64,000 nt of DNA from Haliotis asinina (taxonomy: Eukaryota > Mollusca > Gastropoda > Lepetellida > Haliotidae). Positions 1 through 9,448 of this stretch are shown piece by piece. Below the pieces are notes generated by a model, which was not told the DNA's origin, ran no database searches, and saw nothing but the letters and a program-made list of their open reading frames with translations. Numbering within the stretch: position 1 is the first letter of the stretch; every line of letters starts with the position of its first letter. The translations under genes and the position numbers were made by a program. The stretch covers positions 23,836,749 through 23,900,748 of the forward strand of contig NC_090283.1 of NCBI RefSeq assembly GCF_037392515.1. The letters are read 5' to 3'.

Positions 1-1
1 C

Positions 2-589
2 AATAAAGCTCTTACGGCGATTGGACAGAGGGCTTTTCCCACCGGGGGCGCTCTGACGGTTCTTGATTTAAGTTCCAATTCCATTCACACATTTTATCGA
101 AATATGGTTCCATGGGATAAAAATGCGACTGTTGATATGAGAAATAACCAACTGCTCTGTGACTGTAATATTGTGTGGATGTTTACAACTCTGAAGAACG
201 CCAATAATCCCATCACAAAATCATATGCGGCTAATCTTTCCTGCACAGCGCCGGATTCATACAGAGGGAAAAATATATTCTCGCTTTCCAATTCAACCTT
301 CAACTGTGACATTGCTAAACCTTATACCCATGACGTTCTGAGTCGAGTCAAGGTCGCTGCAGTGGCTGCAGTCATCACAAGCCTGTTACTTACGTGCTGT
401 GCTCTTTTTATCAAGTTCCGAAAAAAGATTTGCATGGTAATCAGAAGACAGTATCGGTATCGCCAGTATAAAAACAATGGTTCTCTTTCAGAGAGCAGGC
501 AGAACGGGGAACTCCACGAAGAAGGCACTGCAATGGAGGTCATAAGTTCATATAAAGATGACCCTGAAATAGAAGTTCAAGGTCAATAG
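2..589 (+). CDS. Leucine-rich-repeat transmembrane protein, 3' exon (partial)
   Basis: The frame is open from the window edge and ends in TAG at 587-589, giving 195 residues of the C-terminus. In order: the end of a leucine-rich repeat (ALTVLDLSSNSIHTF), an LRR C-terminal cap with the CDC pattern (NNQLLCDCNIVW) and two more cysteines (LSCTAP, FNCDI), a single transmembrane helix (about residues 117-138: VAAVAAVITSLLLTCCALFI) followed by a basic stop-transfer (KFRKK), and a short cytoplasmic tail of about 55 residues. There is no TIR or kinase domain, so it is not a canonical Toll-like receptor. It is a type I cell-surface LRR protein of unknown ligand. The 5' part lies outside the window and whether position 2 is inside an exon is not visible. 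Confidence 0.85.
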   Translation, partial: NKALTAIGQRAFPTGGALTVLDLSSNSIHTFYRNMVPWDKNATVDMRNNQLLCDCNIVWMFTTLKNANNPITKSYAANLSCTAPDSYRGKNIFSLSNSTFNCDIAKPYTHDVLSRVKVAAVAAVITSLLLTCCALFIKFRKKICMVIRRQYRYRQYKNNGSLSESRQNGELHEEGTAMEVISSYKDDPEIEVQGQ

Positions 590-793
590 GTCAGCCAAGG
601 CCACATGGAATTCTAACTGCATTTACCTTAAAAGTGACTTTTTTATATCATATAATCATTGTGAAAAATGTGCAATAGGTAAACAGGAGTGTACAGTGAA
701 CACTTAGACTGACAGGCGTCAAATGGTCATTAGCATCCCCTCAAAATATACTCATGGAAACAAATAGCGCAACACAAAAAGCGGAAGTGGATG

Positions 794-799
794 AATAAA
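794..799 (+). promoter_or_regulatory. Candidate polyadenylation signal AATAAA
   Basis: First AATAAA after the LRR gene stop codon, 205 bases downstream and just before a SINE fragment. The motif is short, so assignment is tentative. Confidence 0.3.
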
Positions 800-830
800 G
801 GAAGTTTAAAGTTTATATAACCCTTCTTAA

Positions 831-956
831 CGCCGAAGACCCAGGTTCGATTCCCAGCATGGGTGCAATGTGTGAAGCCCATTTCTGGTGTCCCCCGCCG
901 TGATGTTGCTGGAATGTCGCTAAACGCGGCATAGCATCCAACACACTCACTCACTT
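831..956 (+). repeat. SINE-B copy, 5' truncated
   Basis: SINE-B is the tRNA-headed family in this window. Its head has an A-box-like tagcccagtggttaaagcg and a B-box ggttcgattcc; its body is tggtgtcccccgccgtgat; its tail is gcggcgtaaaac plus ctcactcactc. This copy begins just before the B-box and has a mutated tail (gcggcatagca). Confidence 0.85.
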
Positions 957-2261
957 GACACCTTGACGCCCTGACGCCCTGATGCATATGGCTTATGTAG
1001 TGGGAGGCTACATACATAACATTTCCTAGATACTGTCGTAAATGTGAGTTGACCTCTCGATGTCCTGCACTATGTGCCCCAGTCCTCTGAGGTGCCAGAA
1101 TTCATTCTGAAGAGTTGCTTTCCTTAGTAGTGACATGATCCTGTGATCGTGTTTGTGAACTTCCATTAGGATTCTATTGTGACAATATATTGCCTTTGAG
1201 ATTGTTTTACCTTTGAGTTGCTCAAACCCTATCCTTAGAAACAGTGACGTATATCTCGGTGACTGACGTAGCCAAACAATAACCCTTATTGTATATATCA
1301 TGCATTTTTTGTACTTTGTGTATTTCCATGTATGATAATTTGCGATATTTTCCACAATCGACATGGCAGGGCCAATCATGTACTCATTGTGCAAGATTTG
1401 TTGATTTACTGAGTGAGAAGCGCACGACGCATGCGCGCAGGCGCACACGCACACGCACTCAGACACGCACACTTACTGCTTCTGGTATGAGCGTTAATGT
1501 ATTCCTTTTCCATATATATTTAACATGCCATTTAAAATTAGAATAGATAAAATATTTTAATTCTTCATCTAGGCCCCACATATCTCGCGTTCCATTGACC
1601 CTCAAAGGCGAATATCCCCAACCTAATAATTAAAATACTTACCCCGTATAAATAACAACAGTTTACACAAAATGCGTAACAGATCGTAAAATTACCACAA
1701 GTGCTCTTTTGCTTGGAATTACGGTACTCCGAAGTCGCCAACATTAAAAAGACGGTGGATGTGTATTTTCTTTGTACAACCCAACAACAAACAGCAAAGG
1801 TTGCAGAATAAACATACTTGATCTTCTCACGGGAATTTGCTGTGCATCCTCGTAATTGTTTTCATCATTCGTGTTTCATTGTGTATTGCACGAGTGAGAG
1901 TCACGAATTACATCGTCCGTTGTTGCCTCCACAATGGACACTGCGCTTCATGTCAGTTATATTGTTGTTCATTTCATATAAACCATGTACATTTCATCCC
2001 GATGTTTGCCCAAGTGAGACTTCACAGATCTGCTCTTACTAAATGTCTTGTATGCTACGTGCTTGAAAACAATCTGTTGCGTGAACTTAATGTGTGTATG
2101 TAATGTTCTTTTGAAATTAAACATTGTAATGAGATCTACATGTATGTTGTTGAAATGGATCTTAACATCATAGTTCAAAGTATTTCGCTCGTATGACGAC
2201 GTGTATGCGTGTGTATGTTTTGTACTAGCCCAGACATAAGCTTGTCTTAAAGTGCTAGTTC
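957..2261. other. No gene recognised
   Basis: No coding pattern or recognisable repeat apart from a short CA/CG-rich stretch at about 1430-1475. Confidence 0.5.
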
Positions 2262-2463
2262 ACTGAGATACCATGCCGTACTTAAGCATGAATATTCTAC
2301 TCGGACACATTAGACTGACTCCGAGCCGACCAGTCCATCTTTCATCCATTAATGTCGAGCGCCAGACAGGGTCCGACAAGTACCATGTTTTAATGTCCTT
2401 TTTGGTATGACGCGGCAGGGGATCGAACCCTCGACCTCTAACCTCTACACCACGGAGAAGGTC
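2262..2463 (-). repeat. SINE-C copy (different tRNA-headed family)
   Basis: Read on the minus strand it starts with tRNA-like sequence containing a B-box (gagggttcgatcccc) and continues into a body (actggtcggctcggagtcag, taatgtgtccgagtag) of a type I remember from several molluscs. It does not share the SINE-A/B tail. Confidence 0.6.
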
Positions 2464-2487
2464 CAATATCGGAAGGAAACTAATTGA

Positions 2488-2580
2488 TGAGTGCGTTTTT
2501 ATGCCGCTTTTGGCCATTTTCCCGCAATAACAAGGTGAAGGACACCGGAAATGGGCGTCTGACATTGTATCCATGTGAGA
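2488..2580 (-). repeat. SINE-B copy, diverged and truncated
   Basis: Minus-strand 3' half of SINE-B: tail remnant (atgccgctttt), then gacaccggaaatgggc and cattgtatccatgtg. The tRNA-like head is missing. Confidence 0.65.
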
Positions 2581-2847
2581 CATTGACGTAATCGACGTCG
2601 ATTCAACCACTAGTAAGCCTGGAAGTAGACTAAACGAATTCACATCGTTGTGCAGAAAGTGGCAACGCCAGAACTTGGGTTCGAATCCCGAGTGGTCTCT
2701 ATTATGTTTTACAGGTTTGTCAGCATCAGCAGGTGCATGTGATGTTACCACATTTGACGTCTGGGACTGCATTACTCCTGGATTTCCTCCCATACAAAGC
2801 TGACACGTCGTGATGTACCTGGTATTACTGTTCGTTCACCAGGGCCC

Positions 2848-2955
2848 TTATTCTCGAAATGTTCGTAGCCCTAAGAATTCTTAACATTGATCGTAGCTAA
2901 TGTGTTAAAAATGGGCTTAAGAAGTTCGTAGGGCTACGAACGTTTCGAGAATAGC
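2848..2955. repeat. Short fold-back element
   Basis: Inverted arms of about 35 bases (2848-2886 and 2917-2955) with few mismatches, each holding tcgtagccctaagaa or its complement, around a 30-base loop. Looks like a small MITE; no target duplication identified. Confidence 0.65.
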
Positions 2956-2986
2956 TAGCCTAATTCTCACGTCTGTTCCCAAATCC

Positions 2987-3458
2987 GTGAAGATCAGGGT
3001 TAGAATTGGTCCTCAGTAACACGTGTTTGTTTTAAGAGGTGACCCGTGAAGATCAGGGTTAGAATTGGTCCTCAGTAACACATGTTTGTTTTAAGAGGTG
3101 ACCCGTGAAGATCAGGGTTAGAATTGGCCCTCAGTAACACGTGTTTGTTTTAAGAGGTGACCCGTGAAGATCAGGGTTAGAATTGGTCCTCAGTAACACA
3201 TGTTTGTTTTAAGAGGTGACCCGTGAAGATCAGGGTTAGAATTGGCCCTCAGTAACACGTGTTTGTTTTAAGAGGTGACCCGTGAAGATCAGGGTTAGAA
3301 TTGGTCCTCAGTAACACATGTTTGTTTTAAGAGGTGAACCGTGAAGATCAGGGTTAGAATTGGTCCTCAGTAACACATGTTTGTTTTAAGAGGTGAACCG
3401 TGAAGATCAGGGTTAGAATTGGTCCTCAGTAACACATGTTTGTTTTAAGAGGTGACCA
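2987..3458 (+). repeat. 59-bp minisatellite, 8 units, derived from a SINE head
   Basis: Units start at 2987, 3046, 3105, 3164, 3223, 3282, 3341 and 3400, exactly 59 bases apart, and are almost identical. Variants alternate (ggtcct/ggccct with acacgtg/acatgtg) in units 2-5, suggesting a two-unit amplification step. The unit matches the 5' end of the SINE-A that follows directly. Confidence 0.9.
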
Positions 3459-3705
3459 ATGAAGATCAGCGTCAGAACTGGTCTTCAGGAACCAAAGCTT
3501 GTTGTAAGAGCCGACACACAGGATCAGGTGGTCAGGTTGGCACGTCACCGTATCTCAGCATCCACCGTATCCCAGTATTCGCCGTATCCCAGTATTCACC
3601 GTATCCCAGTATTCGCCGTATCCCAGTATTCGCCGTATCCCAGTATTCACCGTATCCCAGATCGATGCTCATGCTGTTGATGACTGGATTGACTCGATAA
3701 ACCTG
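3459..3705 (+). repeat. SINE-A copy carrying an internal expansion
   Basis: SINE-A is the second abundant SINE. Its 5' end reads cccgtgaaggtcc, then cttgtcgtaagaggcgacta, cgatgctcatgctgttgat and cgattatttacagaccgc, and it ends in the same tail as SINE-B. This copy has its internal atcgtatcccag segment expanded into a 17-bp array and stops soon after gatgactggattgactcga. Confidence 0.75.
3549..3665 (+). repeat. 17-bp minisatellite inside SINE-A
   Basis: cgtatcccagtattcgc or ...cac repeats every 17 bases from 3549 (six full units to 3650), then runs into the normal SINE sequence cgtatcccagatcgatgc. Confidence 0.9.
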
Positions 3706-4162
3706 GAACATTGGAAACAGCAAACAATCAGATATGATACATATATTCAGAGACGAAGCGTTAGTCTAAAGAAAGTTAGGCGTTAGTTATTAACATTCTA
3801 CATACTTGACATTTAATTCAATTTTCGCTGCCATACTGAATAGTAAACAAACCTGTTAATAACGAATGTGCTTAACTTTGACACTGTGTGGCTGAAAGCA
3901 TTTTAACTCATTCCTTACATCCTCTGTTGCTTTTGATTGAAATGAAAACAGTCGTCTTGTTCGACAATCTGCGAATTTAACAACAAATGATTTTGCTGTA
4001 TATTCTATTTCCTGGAGACAGAACAAAAGAGTTTCTTAAGACTGGTCTTTTCTTTTTTCCATGTAGAAATATCCCAGGCAAACTAAAGCAGATTCCGTTA
4101 CGATGTTCCTGTGTTCTTTGATGTAGATGCGAACAAATCAACGTTCTTGCATACTATTTCTG
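3706..4162. other. No gene recognised
   Basis: AT-rich unique-looking sequence; nothing identified. Confidence 0.5.
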
Positions 4163-4318
4163 GGCGGTGGAGTAGCCCAGTGGTGAAAGCGCTCGCTCGT
4201 CACGCCGTCGGCCCGGGTTCGATTCCCCACATGGGTACAATGCCCATATCTGGTGTTCCCCACCGTTATGTTGCTGGAATATTGCTAAGAGCGGCGTAAA
4301 ACCATACTCAATCACCCA
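4163..4318 (+). repeat. SINE-B copy, near full length
   Basis: Complete tRNA-like head (gagtagcccagtggtgaaag), B-box (gggttcgattcccc), body and tail (gcggcgtaaaaccatactca). Confidence 0.9.
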
Positions 4319-5077
4319 TTCGCGTGCTATTGCTTAATTTTAACCGACCGACTTAACTTTAGAATATGGTGGAAACAAATAAAAAGTATGTACTTATATG
4401 TTTTCCCGAGTTTTCATTTCAACTCATTGCAGATTGAAGCCCATGGGTTTGGTTAAAAAGCAAACAGTAGGGATAGGGTGAATGAAATGGTGATGTTTTG
4501 TCTGCTTGTTAAACGTGGGTCCTTCCTGCGCACGCTGTCGTCGATTTTTTTTGTGTGTAGGAGGAGAAAAATCCTTTCGCTTGGGGTCGAGACTATCCCG
4601 CGGGCCTTCGGCGGTGTTTCACCACTCTCAGGCACCCACACACCCACTCACTCCTTTCGATGTACTCAAGCCAAGGGATTCATGGTATATTCGTCACATG
4701 AATACTCCATCGTCGAGCTGTCGACATGAATTCATAGACAGGGTCAAGACATGCTGGATCCGGGACACAAGAAGGACGGTGTGCACACTTACGGGAAAGA
4801 GACAAAACATGATTGGCTGGCGTAATCGCTCGATTGCTTTCCTGAACGGACAGACAAGCACACAAGTATTTATTAAAGTGTCACCTGAATTGTGGTACAT
4901 AAATTACGTCGCATGAAAAGCTATATTTACAGTAAATACTTTGAGCCAATCCTTTTGGAGGTATGAGAGACGTTTACTGTTTACTTCGGTCGTCCAGGAT
5001 TTTGCCGTGCAGTATATTTATCTGAAAAGAATTAGGTTTAAAATTTGTTGTACAAATGTTTTGCCTGGAAGGAATAG
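4319..5077. other. No gene recognised
   Basis: Overlapping open frames at 4450-4920 occur on both strands with no domain, signal or splice pattern. I see nothing to support a gene. Confidence 0.5.
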
Positions 5078-5334
5078 TGAGTGAGTTTAGTTTTACGCCG
5101 CATTCGGCAATATTCCATCCATATGGCGGCTGTCTGTAAATAATCGAGTCTGGACCAGACACTCTTGTGATCGACAGCATGAGAATCGATCTGCGCAATT
5201 GGGAAACGATGATATGTGTCAACCAAGTCAACCCCATCCCGTTAGTCGCCTCTTACGACAAGCGCATAGTCGCCTTTTATGGCAAGCATGGGTTGCTGAG
5301 GGCCTATTCTACCACAGGACCTTCACGGGTCCCC
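5078..5334 (-). repeat. SINE-A copy, near full length
   Basis: Minus-strand copy running from gtgagtgagtttagttttac through tcgagtctggaccagaca and gtcgcctcttacgacaag to gaccttcacgggtcc. Confidence 0.92.
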
Positions 5335-5398
5335 ATTTGTGTGTAACTACTTCAACATATGACTGGAGTAGACAACGTACATAACGAGTACCCTTATA

Positions 5399-5534
5399 AC
5401 GAACTAACACATACGACGAACTAACACATACAACGAAATAACACATACAATGAACTAACATATACAATGAACGAACAGATACAATGACTTAACACATACG
5501 ATGACCTAACACAAACAATGAACAAACACATACA
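5399..5534. repeat. 17-bp minisatellite, 8 units
   Basis: Diverged units of the form acgaactaacacataca repeat every 17 bases. Confidence 0.85.
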
Positions 5535-5576
5535 ACAAACTGGTTCTTTTTGGCCGACCACTTCTTTTGTTAAAAA

Positions 5577-5798
5577 TACGTGTGTTTATTCGTTGCTTAA
5601 TGCCGCACACAGTAACATAACAAGTATATGGAGGCATTCTGTAAATAATGACTCTGGACCAGACAATCCAGTGATCAGCAACAAGAGCAGTATGTATACA
5701 ATATTTGTCAACGAAGCCGGCAAGGCTGACCACACGATCTAGTAAGTCGGCTCTTACGGGAAGCATGGGGTTATTGAAATCCAATATTCACGGGTTGG
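5577..5798 (-). repeat. SINE-A copy, diverged
   Basis: Keeps tctggaccagacaatccagt, ctgaccac, ggctcttacg and the 5' end (ttcacgggt) but has lost most of the tail. Confidence 0.8.
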
Positions 5799-5837
5799 AA
5801 TATGTTGGAATATACTGTAAGTTATCACATCGTGTCG

Positions 5838-5925
5838 AGGGAAATACGGGGTTTTATCAGTCCTGAGTAAGGTTGTATTCCCCGAGCCGGAGCCTGATAA
5901 AACCCCGTATTTCCCGAGACAGTAG
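5838..5925. repeat. Inverted repeat (MITE-like)
   Basis: Near-perfect arms gggaaatacggggttttatc and its complement, with a short loop. A second small hairpin lies at 6109-6138 (gcgggagta / tactcccgc). The rest of 5926-6742 shows no gene. Confidence 0.65.
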
Positions 5926-6742
5926 ATAACGCATTTATCTAGCTGGATGTTTTCACTAAATCAAAACAAAACAACATGCATCGAATCGACTTGCTGCCAT
6001 GTTGACACCAGCTGATCGTTTGACCTCACGTTACTAAAGGCTTGTCGATGCACGCTTTTCTCACTTCGCGTCGTCACCGAGGTGTAGCGGGGTGATATGA
6101 CTTTCGCAGCGGGAGTACACGACTTTTTATACTCCCGCTCCGGATCGTGATGGATGTACATGGTATTTTATCAGAGTCACGTGGACCAATCAAAATTCGA
6201 CATTCTTGCATGAGGCTAGATAAAGGTTGTTCAGCTCGACCTGATTACGTGAATACTAATGCATTGCGTGACCGTGTCACAAGTGGTTGGGTCTATTATT
6301 GTGAAGGGGTGCGCTTTTGTCAGGTGATTGTCAACATGTCCGAACAGCCGAGACAAGATCGCCGATTGACATCTCAGTGTCGAGAAATTGTCAGCAATGT
6401 CCTAACTTTCTTTAACAAGAAGCTATATATTTTTTAAATGTTTCCCATTCGGACTTTCAGACAGCGAGCAGCAGCAGTGAATTGGATTCTGAAAGTAACT
6501 GACTTTATGTTGTAAAGTTAGTTAACCAAACTAAAGTCCTTGGTCATAAGTATTCGTGATTTTGGTTATGGCGACGTCACTCACATAATATCCGTGTTCT
6601 TCGGATCGCGCTGTATCCAAGCCACGTGTGTCAACTTTTGGATATTGGGTATTTATAGAAAGCTCATCACGTGGCCCTCACGTGACATGTGTTTAGGTTG
6701 TCGTCTGCTACATTGTTTCCGGGTTTGTTGGCAGTCGCCAAA

Positions 6743-7764
6743 ATGGGTCGAAAATCTAAGAAAATGAGTACTGAGACAAAAACACATCATCATAAAATTA
6801 CTAAATGAAGATTTTAGAGTATCCAAAATTTCAGAGATATTGAATATATCATGGTCTACAGTGAAAAGTGTTTGTGAAAAATATGTAGCAACTGGGTCAG
6901 TAGAAAACATTTCTCGAAGCGGACGAAAGAAATCTTTCAGTGTTCGGGACCAGACGTTTTTGAACAGGTGTGTAAAACATAATCGACGTGCGACTTTGAA
7001 TGAAATTACGGTCAAATTTAATGAGAACAGGGACAAACCTTTCTGAAAATTAACATTTGAAGGTTACAGACGACGAGTTGCGAAGAAACAAGTCGCAATT
7101 CGCCAGGTCAACTTGAAAAAGAGGCGATTGTGGTGTCGTGAAAGGAGGTCATGGACTGTTAATCAAAACCTGAAAAACTTAAAGTTTGTATTTTCTGACG
7201 AAAGTCCGGTTGTAATTGGAGCTGACAAACGTGTATACGTTTGGAGAAAGGGAGATGAAGTCAACAAGCCCGAGTGTGTGTGCCGTCCCTGACAGCGTAA
7301 GGTTAGTTTGATGATCTGGGCTTGTATAACCTATCATGGTGTGGAAACGATCACCCCTGTAGAAGGTAATATAAATGCTGCCAAATACATAGACATATTA
7401 GAAAACAATCTTTGGCCGGTTGTTGTGTGACATATCCCAAATGAAGATTATGTATTCATGGATGACAATGTACCCGTGCATCGGACCCGTGTAGTAGAAA
7501 ATTATAAACAAGAAAATCATAAAAATGGTACCACATGGCCCCCACATGTCTCCAGATTTAAATGTTATCGAAAATATTTGGCTCTGCCTCAAAAGAGATC
7601 TACAGAGCGTTGCCGCAACCATCACCAGCAAAGAACAGCTCATGACAGAAATTCGTCATATCTGGAGTACTCTATCAGTTAACTACATGCACTCTTTGTA
7701 TGACAGCATCCCACTACGAATACGTAAAGTATTGAAAATGAAGGGTCAGCTCACCAAATATTAA
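6743..7764 (+). pseudogene. Tc1/mariner-type transposase, broken
   Basis: Starts MGRKSKKMST; the helix-turn-helix part is readable (NISWSTVKSVCEKY), then GRKKSFSVRDQTFLNRC. The catalytic core follows with VFSDES (first D region), FMDDNVPVHRTRVVENY (second D) and, in another frame, HMSPDLNVIENIW with the final E. D-to-E spacing is about 34, so DD34E Tc1 type. Several in-frame stops (for example after NENRDKPF and at 7291-7293) plus a frameshift at the C run near 7541 kill it. No clear terminal inverted repeats found. Confidence 0.85.
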
Positions 7765-8339
7765 GTTAAGACTTAATAATTAAATTTTTATTGTGTTCAT
7801 TAAAATTCTGGCAATCTGATTGGTTAACTGGGAACATTTCTTTTGAGTTCATTTCCCAATGAATCTGAAAAAAAATAAGCCACGCCCACCGAACCGGACT
7901 ACTTTCGGACCTGAGGAATGTCGGGGAATACCCTTACACAGCGAGGGAATTCCCTTGTACTCGGGTACCTTACTGAACTTTGGGTAAACATTGAAGTGAT
8001 ACATTGTGGTTAACATAAACAAACAACTCAAAATTATCCGTGAACGTTAATAACGTTCCAACGCCTCGACAAGAGCATGCGCACGTTGGAACATCAGTTC
8101 ATGGCATCGCAATCCCAGTCACATCACATCCTCTTTCTGCTTGCGCAAATACTACAATCTCAGTTCCACTAACTTCTTATCATTGGGCTTCATTTCCAAT
8201 TCTCACTTTTCAAACTGTCTCTTTCAGTTCGCAGGTAGTAATTCAATCGTTTGAACTTGAAACTTTTCCGATACCGGGACGCGTCACATTGAGTTGTTCC
8301 ACTCTGATTCGCCGACCGATGTTAGCTTGGTTGATTGTA

Positions 8340-8975
8340 AACCAAATGTTACTGTGTTCTGTAATCTGATTGGTTGAAAAACATGATTAAATGGCATTAG
8401 ATTCCCCGAAACTGAAAGACTATTCACCGCGTATTGACACTTAAACAATTGTTTTGTTGTGTCATCAACAGTGGTGACGTCATTCAAATCATATTGTGAC
8501 GTAAAGTTAGAATGACGTCACAAATGAGCAGCTCCGGATGCTACCATGGGAACCAGCTGAAACGGCCAGCTGATGACACTTCACTGCTGTATCCGTATTC
8601 GATGTAAACGAGTGCAGACAATAAAACCCTTTGGTTTACTTTTGTGTTTACAATGTCGATAAACATCATGTGTTGGCCATTTTCCGGGTGTTATTGAGTA
8701 TTTGAAGCACGGGAATATTTCATTTGAAACCTCCGGCGTCATTTTCCGGGTGTTATTGAGTATTTGAAGCACGGGAATATTTCATTTGAAACCTCCGGCG
8801 TCACCGGGTGTTATTGAGTATTTGAAGCACGGGAATATTTCATTTGAAACCTCCGGCTGACGTTATTGAGTATTTGAAGCACGGGAATATTTCATTTGAA
8901 ACCATTTCAAATGAAATATTCCCGTGCTTCAAATACTCAATAACACCCGGAAAATGGCCAACACATGATGTTTAT
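8340..8975 (+). repeat. Palindrome-tailed repeat, copy 1
   Basis: A family with three copies here (also 12825-13170 and 30935-31335). Shared landmarks are gtaatctgattggtt, tgccatgggaaccagctgaa (or taccatggg), ccagctgatgacacttcact and tcgataaacatcatgtgttg. In this copy the 3' end is a long fold-back: four direct copies of about 45 bases (gtgttattgagtatttgaag..., 8679-8903) followed by one inverted copy (8904-8970), so 8862-8903 and 8907-8945 pair almost perfectly. tgacgtca motifs lie in the body. Confidence 0.8.
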
Positions 8976-9448
8976 CTCCTAATTAACAGCTGTTTGGGGG
9001 TGCTCTATGCTGATTGGCTAATGGTTTGGTAGGCTTGTCATTTTATGTAGATGAGTCACCTGAGTCATGTCACGCCATTACCGAATTCTTACACCGAAAA
9101 TGTTAATCGGTGGTAACAATGATATCTGTTTCGATGAATTTGATTATGTTTAAAGAAAATATTGTTGAAAGGGTATAGTATTTGTTGCTGAATATAATTA
9201 TAATGATTGACTGTGTATTTCTTTCGTTGCATTGAAGTATGAAACTAAAAACCAATGTGCACACAATCAATCCTTAAATGTATTTAACGAGATACAGCAT
9301 TTTCTGTAACGCCCACGCACAGTAAATTCAGTTAAAATATGAAATGATTGGGTTTTTTTTCAAAGAGTTCTTTTCAAGTTCTTGTAACGAGTCTTCGTGT
9401 GCATGGTTCCTACGAACGCAATAATTATAGCATTCTCTGCTCCCCACT
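8976..9448. other. No gene recognised
   Basis: AT-rich; nothing identified up to the TTAA of the next element. Confidence 0.5.

Noticed and set aside
2991..3458. CRISPR-like regular array
   Set aside because: Units are contiguous with no unique spacers, and the sequence is a eukaryotic SINE derivative.
4163..4240. tRNA genes at the heads of SINE-B copies
   Set aside because: They are always joined to the SINE body and tail and do not fold into full cloverleaves.
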